Origin: Clostridia bacterium
Lineage (GTDB): Bacteria > Bacillota > Clostridia > Oscillospirales > Acutalibacteraceae
Length of the DNA stretch: 6,136 nucleotides
NCBI GenBank assembly: GCA_900764115.1
Contig: CAAFMR010000272.1
Coordinates: 1 to 6,136 of the forward strand
Direction of reading: 5' to 3'
Under the pieces are notes generated by a model. The model saw nothing but the letters and a program-made list of their open reading frames with translations. It was not told where the DNA came from and searched no databases. This document shows positions 1 to 6,136 of this stretch, piece by piece; within the stretch, counting starts at the first letter, position 1; each line of letters starts with the position of its first letter. The translations under genes were made by a program, and so were the position numbers.

Positions 1-5
1 GCAAA

Positions 6-15
6 ATCAGATCAG
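6..15. repeat. Tandem 5-base duplication (ATCAG x2)
   Basis: The plus strand reads ATCAGATCAG followed by A, two head-to-tail copies of a 5-base unit. A change of one unit shifts the reading frame. On the minus strand the second copy creates the TGA that ends the 36-codon frame starting at 117; a single copy would leave that frame open to the edge. Two copies of a 5-mer can occur by chance, so only its position gives it interest. Confidence 0.7.
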
Positions 16-117
16 ACATAAAGCTTTGATAAAACCTGACACCGCACGACCGGTGTATTTCTCCAGCTTCGCTATTTTTCTGGCGCGGCTCTGCGCCGTC
101 ATTGAGCAATCTCTCAT
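7..117 (-). CDS. Probable start of a further permease, closed by TGA after 36 codons (possible frameshift)
   Basis: ATG at 117 lies 22 bases after the LplB-like permease stop, with AAAGGA eight bases upstream, so it is very probably translated. The 36 residues run MRDCSMTAQSRARKIAK, then LEKYTGRAVSGFIKALCLI, then TGA at 9-7. A basic start followed by the beginning of a hydrophobic helix is how LplC/MalG-type permeases begin, and that gene normally follows an LplB-type permease. The stop falls just after a tandem ATCAG duplication (plus-strand 6-15). With one copy removed the frame would read ALCLIL and run on to the window edge. It is therefore either a disrupted permease gene, a sequencing error, or a genuine short open reading frame. 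Only six bases remain beyond the stop, so the window cannot decide. A second ATG at residue 6 (position 102) is a weaker start. Confidence 0.45.
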   Translation of the reverse strand: MRDCSMTAQSRARKIAKLEKYTGRAVSGFIKALCLI

Positions 118-125
118 GGTTCTTG

Positions 126-131
126 TCCTTT
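126..131 (-). promoter_or_regulatory. Ribosome binding site for the left-edge reading frame
   Basis: The minus strand reads AAAGGA, eight bases before the ATG at 117, inside the 22-base gap after the permease stop. It supports translation start at 117 rather than the ATG at 102 or the ATG at 19, neither of which has a comparable site at the right distance. Confidence 0.6.
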
Positions 132-139
132 CTAAAGCG

Positions 140-1048
140 TCAATTCTGATAGAACAGGCGGCGACGGAACAGCAGGAAAATCACCGTCACGATCACGGCG
201 ATGCACAGGAAGTAGATCCAGGACAGCGCCGATGCATATCCGTATTCAAACTTAGTGAAGGATACGCCGTTAATATAGGTGATGGTGGGATTCAAATATG
301 ATCCGAAGGAGTCCACGATGGTGTAAATGGCATTGACCAAAATCATCGGCGACGTCATGGGAAAGGTGATCGTCCAGAAGCCCTCCCACGCGGTACAGCC
401 CTCCATCTGTGCCGCCTCGTAAAAGGAGGTGGGGATCGCATGCAGCGCCGCTAAAAAGATGAAAATCTGCACACCGGAGCGGATCATAATGTCGAAGATT
501 CCTTCGATCGCCGAATTGATATATTCCATCAATTCCGTCATCTGCTTGCCCATACCCTCAAAATACCGGGTCAAATCGATCGCCTGCAGTGCGCCGAACA
601 GCTCATGCGTTTCATTGACGGAGGTGCTCATCTGCGCATTGTTTACCGCACTCACCGAGCTCTCCAGCCGCATAAACAGGTCCGAAGCCAAGATCACCGT
701 CAGGAAGAATACGGTCTTGACCGCCGCCGAGCCCTTGAAGGGCTTGCGCAGCAGCAGCGCCACAAAATACGCAAACACCAGGATCAGCGGCACATCGATC
801 ATATTTTTCAGCGAGCCGACCAGCCGCTGCGGAAACTCTGCGTCCCCGGCAAACGCCGTCTGGAAATTGCGGAGCCCCACAAAGGTTCCCTCCAGCGTCA
901 CCTTATCAAAGCTGCGGAAGCTATACAGCGCCGTCTGCACAATCGGCGTCAGGAAAAACAGCAAAAATCCGAGAACCCACGGAATGCAGAACACATAGCC
1001 GGTCAGATTTCGCTTGCGCATCAAGCTGCCGGTACCCCTTTTTTTCAT
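140..1048 (-). CDS. Sugar ABC transporter permease, LplB/UgpA/MalF type, with helical loop insertion
   Basis: A 302-residue membrane-spanning subunit of a sugar importer. The N-terminus (RKRNLTGYVFCIPWVLGFLL) is typical of the LplB/UgpA branch. Membrane segments are near 16-38, 82-101, 106-125, 190-207, 234-254 and 274-295. The EAA loop is exact at 211-230: E-A-A, three residues, G217, nine residues, I227-x-F-P230; it docks on the ATPase. Between segments three and four, about residues 127-188 form a polar, helix-prone stretch absent from the short UgpA-like members I know. It should lie outside the membrane and could contact the binding protein or a surface partner. The ATG at 1048 shares ATGA with the DUF5696 stop, and GGAGG lies nine bases upstream, so the two genes are probably translationally coupled. 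The partner permease may be the left-edge frame at 117 or the gene at the right edge. Confidence 0.94.
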   Translation of the reverse strand: MKKRGTGSLMRKRNLTGYVFCIPWVLGFLLFFLTPIVQTALYSFRSFDKVTLEGTFVGLRNFQTAFAGDAEFPQRLVGSLKNMIDVPLILVFAYFVALLLRKPFKGSAAVKTVFFLTVILASDLFMRLESSVSAVNNAQMSTSVNETHELFGALQAIDLTRYFEGMGKQMTELMEYINSAIEGIFDIMIRSGVQIFIFLAALHAIPTSFYEAAQMEGCTAWEGFWTITFPMTSPMILVNAIYTIVDSFGSYLNPTITYINGVSFTKFEYGYASALSWIYFLCIAVIVTVIFLLFRRRLFYQN

Positions 1049-3357
1049 GCCGTCTCTCCTCCCTTGACCAGCTTTGCGCTGCGTGCAGGCACCGTGACTC
1101 CGGCGACAGTCGCCGCCTCTGCGCCGTAATTCACATATACGGCACAGCCGTTCGCATAGGTGGTTCGATACACCTCATTTGCCATTGTTTCGTGCCGGAT
1201 CATGGCGCTGTCCTGCACCGGAGCCAGCACCGACGCCGCCCTATCATACATGGAGATCACCGTATCCCGCCAGGTGGCATAATGGCTGCTGCAATAGGTG
1301 TCATACTCGGTGTTTTTCAGCGCCGAGCCGTCCGCTGCCATCAGCAGAAATATCGGCTGTCCGCCATATTCGACACAGCGCAGCCAATCGGTCTCCGGAT
1401 CGGCGCTCATATTCAGCGGCATCCCGGCATAACCCACCGAGCCATGCACCACCATCGAATAAAAGGGCACCGAGCGATCCGCAATCGCATAGCCACTCCC
1501 GCTGAGCGCCACCCGGGACAGCTGGTCGGCGGCGGACAGCACATATTGATTACCGCCGTCGAAAAGCAGATTTTCATAGACGTCAGCCGCATTCTGCAGC
1601 ATCCCGTTATACAGCGTTACCACCGACTGGCGATCCATCACCGATTCCTTGGTATAATCCGCATACACCGTCGTGCCGATCTCCTGCAGCGCCAAGGCGG
1701 ACAGGGACAGCTTTTGTGTGCGCTTGGTGAACCGCTCCAAAAACCCGGCAGCCGCCGCCGGCTTCAGAATAAAGCGGTAGGCGGAATTTTTCTGGGTTAC
1801 GGTGGAGTAGGTATAGGCCTTTGCATTATTCTGGTCGATCTGCCGCGCCACCATACGGAAACGGGACAAGCCCCCGGAGCGTGCATTGGCGGTCAGCAGC
1901 CGCACATCGGCAAACAGCGTAACCCCTTGATCCCGGCAATAGCTTTCCAGCGCTCGGAAGCCCTTGGCGCCGCCCACCGCCGATTCCACATGGATCGACG
2001 AGGGTAATTGCTGATCCAGTCCGCCGTTAAACCAACCGGAATACCGCAGCTGGATATGGGAAACACCGGAATCGGTCAATTCCTGCAGGATCGATTGCGC
2101 CTGCTGCGTATCCGTCAGCGGCTCCATTCCGGTATACTGAAAGCCTAAAAAGGATTTTCGTTTATCCACAGCGCCCAGCAGCTCCAGCTGCAGGGAATAC
2201 GGAGCGGCGCCCTTCTCCGGCAGCAAGCCGTTAGCGATAAGATATCTCCGGTAATAGCGTGCCATACCGGAATAATCGGCGTCCGCCTCATCCATAAAGC
2301 TGTACCGCAGCCGCAGCGACCCACCATAGGCGGCATTCTGTATGCTCAACACACGGCTGTTGCCGCCGGTATCTCCCAGCTTCACCGTCTGAGAGGCGTG
2401 GGTCGTAAAGGAGGCGCACACCTCATTGTAGGAGCTATAGCTGCCCGCCGCCGTACCGCGTACCGATGCCAGCGCCTCTCCATCCTCGATGATGGCTAAA
2501 AATGCGTGACCCTCATGACGAATACCGAACACCGGAAGCGCCACCGGCTGCATCTGTGCCGGCTTATTGGTGATATCCAGCGAAAAATCCGGGCCGTATA
2601 CCCGTCCCACATAGGTCGATGCCGCCATCGCCTTCGGTACGGAAAAATCCACCAGCACGCCGCTTCCATCCGGCAGCAGCAGGTATCCGTCCTTGCCGGC
2701 ACTTCCGCCGAAATGCGGCAGCACCGTCACCTCCAGCGGCTGAATTCCGCCGCTATACACCACCTTTTCCATCGGCAGCTCGGCGATCAGCGATTCACCG
2801 CTCAGGGTGTAGGAAAGGGTGAACCGAAACAGCTCCGTTCCGGCAGCGACCCCCTCGTCCGTGCGGTCATCCGCAAACCGGTATTCCACATCCAGCCCAT
2901 CCGCCCGGCGCGTGAGGGTGTATTCTCCCCGGGAAACACTCGCCGAATAGCTGTTCAGCGTTTTTTCGTTCTGTCCGTCCACATATTGCACCGTCAGCTG
3001 TGCGCGATACAGCGGCAGAGAATCCGCCCCGAGGATGCTATCCTTCTCCAGCGCCGGCGTATTGGAGTACCACATCTTACCGCTGCGGCGATCCAAAACC
3101 GCCACCGCAGCCGTTGCCTCATGCGCATACAACCGCAGGCAGGCAGTCTCGCAGACCGTTTCATAGCCATCCAGCAGCTCCGCATCGGCAGCGGATGGCT
3201 CCGCATCTCCACCGGCATCCGGGTATGCGGTATATGCGGTCTGCGGCGCCGCCTTGCGATACTCCGCCGCATCCGCTCCGTAGGAGCGGCAGCCGCACAG
3301 ACCGCCGGCCAGTATTGCCGCCGCCAACGCCAAAGCGATACCTTGCTTCTTTTTCAT
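1045..3357 (-). CDS. DUF5696-type lipoprotein, putative glycan-active surface protein
   Basis: A 770-residue extracellular lipoprotein. The signal peptide ends in a lipobox, L-C-G-C, giving lipidation at Cys23, followed by a flexible Asp/Ala-rich linker (about 28-65). Residues about 65-355 are strand-rich, like a galactose-mutarotase-type beta-sandwich, with YLLLPDGSGVLVDF (225-238) and PVFGIRHEGHAFLAIIEDGE (275-294), stretches I recognise as DUF5696 hallmarks. Residues about 388-650 alternate strands and helices like a TIM barrel (SHIQLRYSGWFNGG at 433-446, VTLFADVRLL at 479-488, GTTVYADYTKES at 561-572, PFYSMVVHGSVGYAG at 631-645). A short C-terminal strand domain ends the protein (about 725-766). 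The layout resembles large glycoside hydrolases such as GH101, but no catalytic residue is proven; Asp484 and Asp567 are candidates only. ATG 3357 has GGAGGG ten bases upstream. The stop overlaps the next permease start. A glycan-binding role without catalysis is equally possible. Confidence 0.88.
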   Translation of the reverse strand: MKKKQGIALALAAAILAGGLCGCRSYGADAAEYRKAAPQTAYTAYPDAGGDAEPSAADAELLDGYETVCETACLRLYAHEATAAVAVLDRRSGKMWYSNTPALEKDSILGADSLPLYRAQLTVQYVDGQNEKTLNSYSASVSRGEYTLTRRADGLDVEYRFADDRTDEGVAAGTELFRFTLSYTLSGESLIAELPMEKVVYSGGIQPLEVTVLPHFGGSAGKDGYLLLPDGSGVLVDFSVPKAMAASTYVGRVYGPDFSLDITNKPAQMQPVALPVFGIRHEGHAFLAIIEDGEALASVRGTAAGSYSSYNEVCASFTTHASQTVKLGDTGGNSRVLSIQNAAYGGSLRLRYSFMDEADADYSGMARYYRRYLIANGLLPEKGAAPYSLQLELLGAVDKRKSFLGFQYTGMEPLTDTQQAQSILQELTDSGVSHIQLRYSGWFNGGLDQQLPSSIHVESAVGGAKGFRALESYCRDQGVTLFADVRLLTANARSGGLSRFRMVARQIDQNNAKAYTYSTVTQKNSAYRFILKPAAAAGFLERFTKRTQKLSLSALALQEIGTTVYADYTKESVMDRQSVVTLYNGMLQNAADVYENLLFDGGNQYVLSAADQLSRVALSGSGYAIADRSVPFYSMVVHGSVGYAGMPLNMSADPETDWLRCVEYGGQPIFLLMAADGSALKNTEYDTYCSSHYATWRDTVISMYDRAASVLAPVQDSAMIRHETMANEVYRTTYANGCAVYVNYGAEAATVAGVTVPARSAKLVKGGETA

Positions 3358-3393
3358 AAAAACCTATCCCTCCCGGAAAACGCCGGTTATTCA

Positions 3394-4029
3394 TCAGGTA
3401 CGCAGCAGAATCTCCTTATAAACGGAGTATGCAAAGCTGACCAGCTGCGAAAACAAATTAAAAAACAGCAAGCAGATAAATAAAATCGCTATCATCGCCG
3501 CTACCGTGATGACGGTAGTCACCAGCATTCGCCCCAGCGTATACTGGTGGATCGTCATGATGCCCGTAAACAGCAGGAAGAAAAACCAAATCAGTGCCAG
3601 CACATTCGCAGCGGTCAGATAGACCTGCTCCGTGAATGTACACACATTCGACAGGATCGCCGCCGGCAGCGGGATCAGCACTAACGGCAGGCAGGCATAT
3701 CCGGTGGTCATCACAATATCCCGAAAGGTACCCTCGCCCTGCATCAGCGTGGTCACCGACCAATTCGCCACGCAGAAGACCACCAACAGCAGCAGCACCT
3801 TCGTCAGCTCAAACATCATATCGTAGGGCACAAACTTATCCGTGTTAAAGAGAAACGCTTCCAGCTGCTGTGCCCATACATGCGTCAGCAGCATCAATGC
3901 CGTCAACAGCAGAGCAAAGGACAGCCGCCCCTTTTTCTCCCGCTTCATATCCCAGAAGCCGTCAAACGGGTGCGTCGAAATATGCAGTGCAAAGCGCATC
4001 TGCTCTTTTATTGCGGTTGCCTGCATCAT
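3394..4029 (-). CDS. YIP1-family integral membrane protein
   Basis: A 211-residue membrane protein with about five hydrophobic segments (roughly 36-52, 74-94, 108-128, 138-160 and 167-195). The short cytoplasmic N-terminus carries HPFDGFWDMKREKKG, and a loop between segments two and three reads LMQGEGTFRDIVMTTGYA; both match the pattern I know from bacterial YIP1-domain proteins. The molecular role of bacterial members is unknown; eukaryotic relatives act in membrane traffic, which should not be carried over. The frame is open further upstream (to an ATG at 4152), but that stretch lies wholly inside the NHL gene. The ATG at 4029 follows AAGGGGGA by six bases, overlaps the NHL stop in ATATGATG, and starts the recognisable family sequence. 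The adjacent ATG at 4026 is an equally possible start (210 residues). It probably works with the NHL and DUF5696 proteins, judging only from gene order. Confidence 0.87.
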   Translation of the reverse strand: MMQATAIKEQMRFALHISTHPFDGFWDMKREKKGRLSFALLLTALMLLTHVWAQQLEAFLFNTDKFVPYDMMFELTKVLLLLVVFCVANWSVTTLMQGEGTFRDIVMTTGYACLPLVLIPLPAAILSNVCTFTEQVYLTAANVLALIWFFFLLFTGIMTIHQYTLGRMLVTTVITVAAMIAILFICLLFFNLFSQLVSFAYSVYKEILLRT

Positions 4030-5507
4030 ATTCCGTCCCCCTTCTTTCTCTTGCTGCGGCGTCTGCGTACGATCCGCACCGTCACCACAGCTGCCGCAAT
4101 CACCACGCATCCGATGGAAACCGGAGCGAACCAGCGTGCCGCCGTCTCCCATCGATATTCGGAAAATGCCTTGTTATATCCGGTATTTTTTGTCACCGCA
4201 TCGCCCCGATAGTTCCCCAGCTCAAAATATTCCATTGCCTTACGGTACTCGCCCCGGCGCAGCCAGATCTTACCGATCTGTGCATATGCCAGCTCGAAGT
4301 TGGAGTTACCCTCCAGCACCCGCTCCCAGGCGGCAAGGCTGCGGTCGTATTGACCGGCATTATAGGATTCGTTCGCCTCAGCGATCCAATCGGCATAGGC
4401 GGTACGGGAAAACACCGTAATCCGACCGATTCCCTTATCCGCCACCAGAATATCGCTGCCGCGCACCGCTATTGCGGACGGCACCGAGAAGCACCCCACC
4501 TGCGTGCCGAGACCACCGAATGCATAAAACAGGAATCCCTCGGAATTGTATACAAAGATCCGGCCCTTGGCAGCATCCAGCGCATAGACCATCCCCTGAG
4601 CGTCGGCGGTAATACCCACAAAATTCGATTTGCTCTGTTGGCCCGGGTAAATATCCCCGCACACATCCACATAGCCGCTGCGAGTCAGGACGTCTTTGCC
4701 CGCCAGATTCAGCCGCTTGATGGGCGAATCCTCGCCGGAGCGGGATACGGTATACAGCAGCCCTTCTTCATCCATAAACAGATTGGAGTATTCTACCGGC
4801 AAAAACTGTTCCATCTGCCGCCGCTGCTCCTTGCTCATAATCCGTTTCCATAAACGGGTGACCGGATTATACGAAACGCTGTTAGAGCCAATATACCCGA
4901 CAAAATGCCCTGTTTCATCCAGCTGCAAAATACCCTTATAGTCGTTGCGCACCAAAACGTACAGACTGCCGGATTCGCCCACAGCCACCTGCGTCGGCAA
5001 AAACAGATATTCCTCATCCTCGGCGATCCCGGTCGGTACCACATCCCGGACAATCCGCCGAATGCGGTATGTCTTCAGATCCAGCACCAAAATCCGGTTT
5101 TGATTTGTGTCGCAGACATAGAGCTCCCCGTTGACATCGTCAATGAACACGCCTGTCGGGCTTCCGAAAAAATCCGGGTTGCCCTCCTCGTCCTCCAGCA
5201 TATCCACTGCCGCGCGCAGCCGATAGTCGGCATCCAGTACATACAGCGCATTTGCGGTGCTGTCGGTGATATACAGATTTCCTTCCCGATCCTCGGCGAT
5301 GCATTCGGGCGCTGTCAGCGGCACACCCAAATTGCTGCGGTCGATCGTCGCCGTCGGACGGTACGGCGTCGGACAATGCTGAGCAGCCGTACCGCACAGC
5401 GTCGAATAGGTATAGCTTTCATAGGGTACATACACCGGCTCCGCCGCCGCAACCGACACCGTCGTCATCAGCAGCACCGTCAGCAGAGAAAGCAGTCGTT
5501 TTTTCAT
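4026..5507 (-). CDS. Secreted, membrane-anchored NHL beta-propeller protein with TPR-like region
   Basis: A 493-residue protein predicted to sit outside the cell membrane. Residues 1-22 form a signal peptide (MKKR, then a hydrophobic run ending VAAA). Six NHL-like blades follow at about 65-93, 113-143, 169-199, 238-268, 293-321 and 341-367, each with a pattern like D-x-x-G-x-L-Y-V-x-D followed by a strand such as RILVLD or RIFVY. Residues about 374-432 hold two TPR-like helix pairs (YNAGQYDRSLAAWERVL; RRGEYRKAMEYFELG). A membrane segment lies at about 460-479, followed by a strongly basic tail (RRRRSKRKK) that should face the cytoplasm. ATG at 5507 is supported by GGGAGGGAGGA nine bases upstream. 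NHL propellers usually bind protein or glycan partners, so a scaffold or sensor role for the importer is an inference. No catalytic motif is seen. Cysteines 38 and 45 could form a disulfide. The stop overlaps the next gene's start. Confidence 0.88.
   Translation of the reverse strand: MKKRLLSLLTVLLMTTVSVAAAEPVYVPYESYTYSTLCGTAAQHCPTPYRPTATIDRSNLGVPLTAPECIAEDREGNLYITDSTANALYVLDADYRLRAAVDMLEDEEGNPDFFGSPTGVFIDDVNGELYVCDTNQNRILVLDLKTYRIRRIVRDVVPTGIAEDEEYLFLPTQVAVGESGSLYVLVRNDYKGILQLDETGHFVGYIGSNSVSYNPVTRLWKRIMSKEQRRQMEQFLPVEYSNLFMDEEGLLYTVSRSGEDSPIKRLNLAGKDVLTRSGYVDVCGDIYPGQQSKSNFVGITADAQGMVYALDAAKGRIFVYNSEGFLFYAFGGLGTQVGCFSVPSAIAVRGSDILVADKGIGRITVFSRTAYADWIAEANESYNAGQYDRSLAAWERVLEGNSNFELAYAQIGKIWLRRGEYRKAMEYFELGNYRGDAVTKNTGYNKAFSEYRWETAARWFAPVSIGCVVIAAAVVTVRIVRRRRSKRKKGDGI
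4036..4043 (-). promoter_or_regulatory. Ribosome binding site deciding the YIP1 start
   Basis: The minus strand reads AAGGGGGA within the last codons of the NHL gene. It lies six bases before the ATG at 4029 and nine before the ATG at 4026, so it can serve either of the two adjacent starts. It argues against the much longer frame opening at 4152, which would overlap the NHL gene by about 125 bases. Confidence 0.6.
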
Positions 5508-5535
5508 AGTCGTTCGTCCTCCCTCCCGTGACGGC

Positions 5536-6136
5536 TTATTCCTTCATGCCGGAGGTTGCCATCGTCTCCACGATCCGGCTCTGCGTCAGAATAAACAGCA
5601 GCAGCGGCACCATCAGCACGATAACACTGACAGCACCGGCTACACCGGTGCGCATCACGCCGCCCGCTGCGATCTGATTCAGCGCATACGGCAGTGATTT
5701 ATACTGCTCGCTGTAAATATATGTGCTGTTCGTGCTGTTCCACAGCCCCTGGAACGAGAATATTGCCAGCGTCAGCCAAGCCGGCTTTACATTGGGCATA
5801 ACCACCCGCCAAAAGGTCATGGGGCGTCCGGCTCCGTCAATCTCCGCCGATTCGATAATCGAGTCCGGCAGCTGCTCCATAAACTGCTTCATAATATACA
5901 GACCGAGGCTGCTGCCCAACGCCGGCAGAATGATGGCGGCGTATGTATCCAGCAAATGCAGCGAGGAAATCGTCTGATAATTGACAATATCCGATACGGT
6001 CGAGGCGAACATCAGAGAGGTGACAATCAGCGTGAAAATCACATTGCCGCCCTTCAGGCGCACCTTTGCCAGCGGATAGGCACACATAGACGCCAAAAGA
6101 ATATGCACCACGGTGCCTACCACCGATACCAGCGCA
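5536..6136 (-). CDS. Carbohydrate ABC transporter permease, LplC/MalG type (5' end cut by window edge)
   Basis: Membrane-spanning subunit of a binding-protein-dependent sugar importer (MalG/LplC branch). About 199 codons are visible and the frame stays open to the right edge, so the N-terminus (first membrane segment and start codon) is missing. The GTG at 6123 is an internal valine codon, not the start: the residues before it (ALVS) continue a typical permease helix. The ATPase-contact EAA loop is clear near 5853-5792: E-S-A, three residues, G, nine residues, V-x-M-P, with the second position Ser instead of Ala, which is common in this branch. The C-terminus ETMATSGMKE matches the conserved tail I know from LplC-like permeases. 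Hydrophobic segments surround the loop and one lies near the C-terminus. It ends with TAA 28 bases before the NHL gene. Its LplB-type partner could be 140-1048 or a gene beyond the right edge. Confidence 0.93.
   Translation of the reverse strand, partial: ALVSVVGTVVHILLASMCAYPLAKVRLKGGNVIFTLIVTSLMFASTVSDIVNYQTISSLHLLDTYAAIILPALGSSLGLYIMKQFMEQLPDSIIESAEIDGAGRPMTFWRVVMPNVKPAWLTLAIFSFQGLWNSTNSTYIYSEQYKSLPYALNQIAAGGVMRTGVAGAVSVIVLMVPLLLFILTQSRIVETMATSGMKE

Noticed and set aside
7..9. TGA read as tryptophan (alternative genetic code) to rescue the left-edge frame
   Set aside because: TGA is the stop of at least four genes here, with overlaps and spacing that fit true termination, so the standard bacterial code applies.
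1..19. ATG at 19 as the true start of the next gene (MSDLIL...)
   Set aside because: There is no ribosome binding site at the right distance, and it would leave an almost 120-base gap in an otherwise tightly packed operon; it cannot be fully excluded.
26..301. Plus-strand open frame (91 codons) at the left edge
   Set aside because: It overlaps the end of the permease gene and the left-edge minus frame on the opposite strand, and its product has no recognisable features.
1192..2007. Plus-strand open frame (271 codons) opposite the 3' half of DUF5696
   Set aside because: Antisense shadow: His/Arg/Gly-rich sequence with no family resemblance, fully contained in a well-supported gene.
3358..3393. 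Possible small hairpin (CCGG pairing around CGTTTT) in the gap before DUF5696
   Set aside because: The stem is only four base pairs with no U-run after it, so it is too weak to call as a terminator or a regulatory structure.
2506..3483. Long plus-strand open frame (325 codons) opposite the DUF5696 gene
   Set aside because: It lies antisense to a strongly supported lipoprotein gene. Its product is rich in Arg, His and Gln with no recognisable domain, as expected for the complement of GC-biased codons.
4030..4152. N-terminal extension of the YIP1 protein to the ATG at 4152
   Set aside because: The extra 41 residues are encoded out of frame inside the NHL gene, look non-native (Gly/Arg/Asp-rich) and lack a good ribosome binding site; the starts at 4029/4026 are much better supported.
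3870..4853. Long plus-strand open frame (327 codons) opposite the YIP1 and NHL genes
   Set aside because: It spans two real genes on the other strand, has low-complexity His/Arg/Pro-rich composition, and shows no plausible ribosome binding site or domain.

Overview
The window is one continuous stretch of protein-coding DNA with every gene on the minus strand. It reads, in transcription order (high to low coordinates), as a piece of a carbohydrate ABC-importer operon. The genes are a LplC/MalG-type permease cut by the right edge (5536-6136), a secreted NHL beta-propeller/TPR protein with a C-terminal membrane anchor (4026-5507), a small YIP1-family membrane protein (3394-4029), a large DUF5696-type lipoprotein (1045-3357), a LplB/UgpA/MalF-type permease (140-1048), and a short reading frame at the left edge (7-117). 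That last frame looks like the start of another permease but meets a stop after 36 codons.

The organism is probably an anaerobic gut-type Firmicute of the Clostridia, perhaps Oscillospiraceae/Ruminococcaceae-like. This is inferred from the lipoprotein/ABC sugar-importer architecture, the strong GGAGG-type ribosome binding sites, the fairly high GC with third-position G/C preference, and the DUF5696/YIP1/NHL gene set that I associate with Firmicutes. No marker gene fixes the taxon. TGA, used at several gene ends, is a normal stop here.

The genes are packed tightly. Two junctions overlap (ATGA at 1045-1048; ATGATG over the TGA at 4026-4029), and the other gaps are only 22, 28 and 36 bases. No promoter, terminator, RNA gene, mobile element or CRISPR array is visible, so the promoter and probably the solute-binding protein lie outside the window. 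No ATPase gene is present; many importers of this class share an ATPase encoded elsewhere.

The likely joint role is uptake of an oligosaccharide, with three extracytoplasmic or membrane accessory proteins built into the transporter operon. The DUF5696 lipoprotein has a beta-sandwich plus barrel-like layout suggestive of a glycan-binding or glycan-cleaving enzyme. The NHL/TPR protein would be a scaffold outside the membrane, and the YIP1 protein a membrane partner. The substrate cannot be read from the sequence. The main points of interest are this embedded three-gene block, a helical insertion in the LplB-like permease, and a 5-base tandem duplication that coincides with the early stop in the left-edge reading frame.
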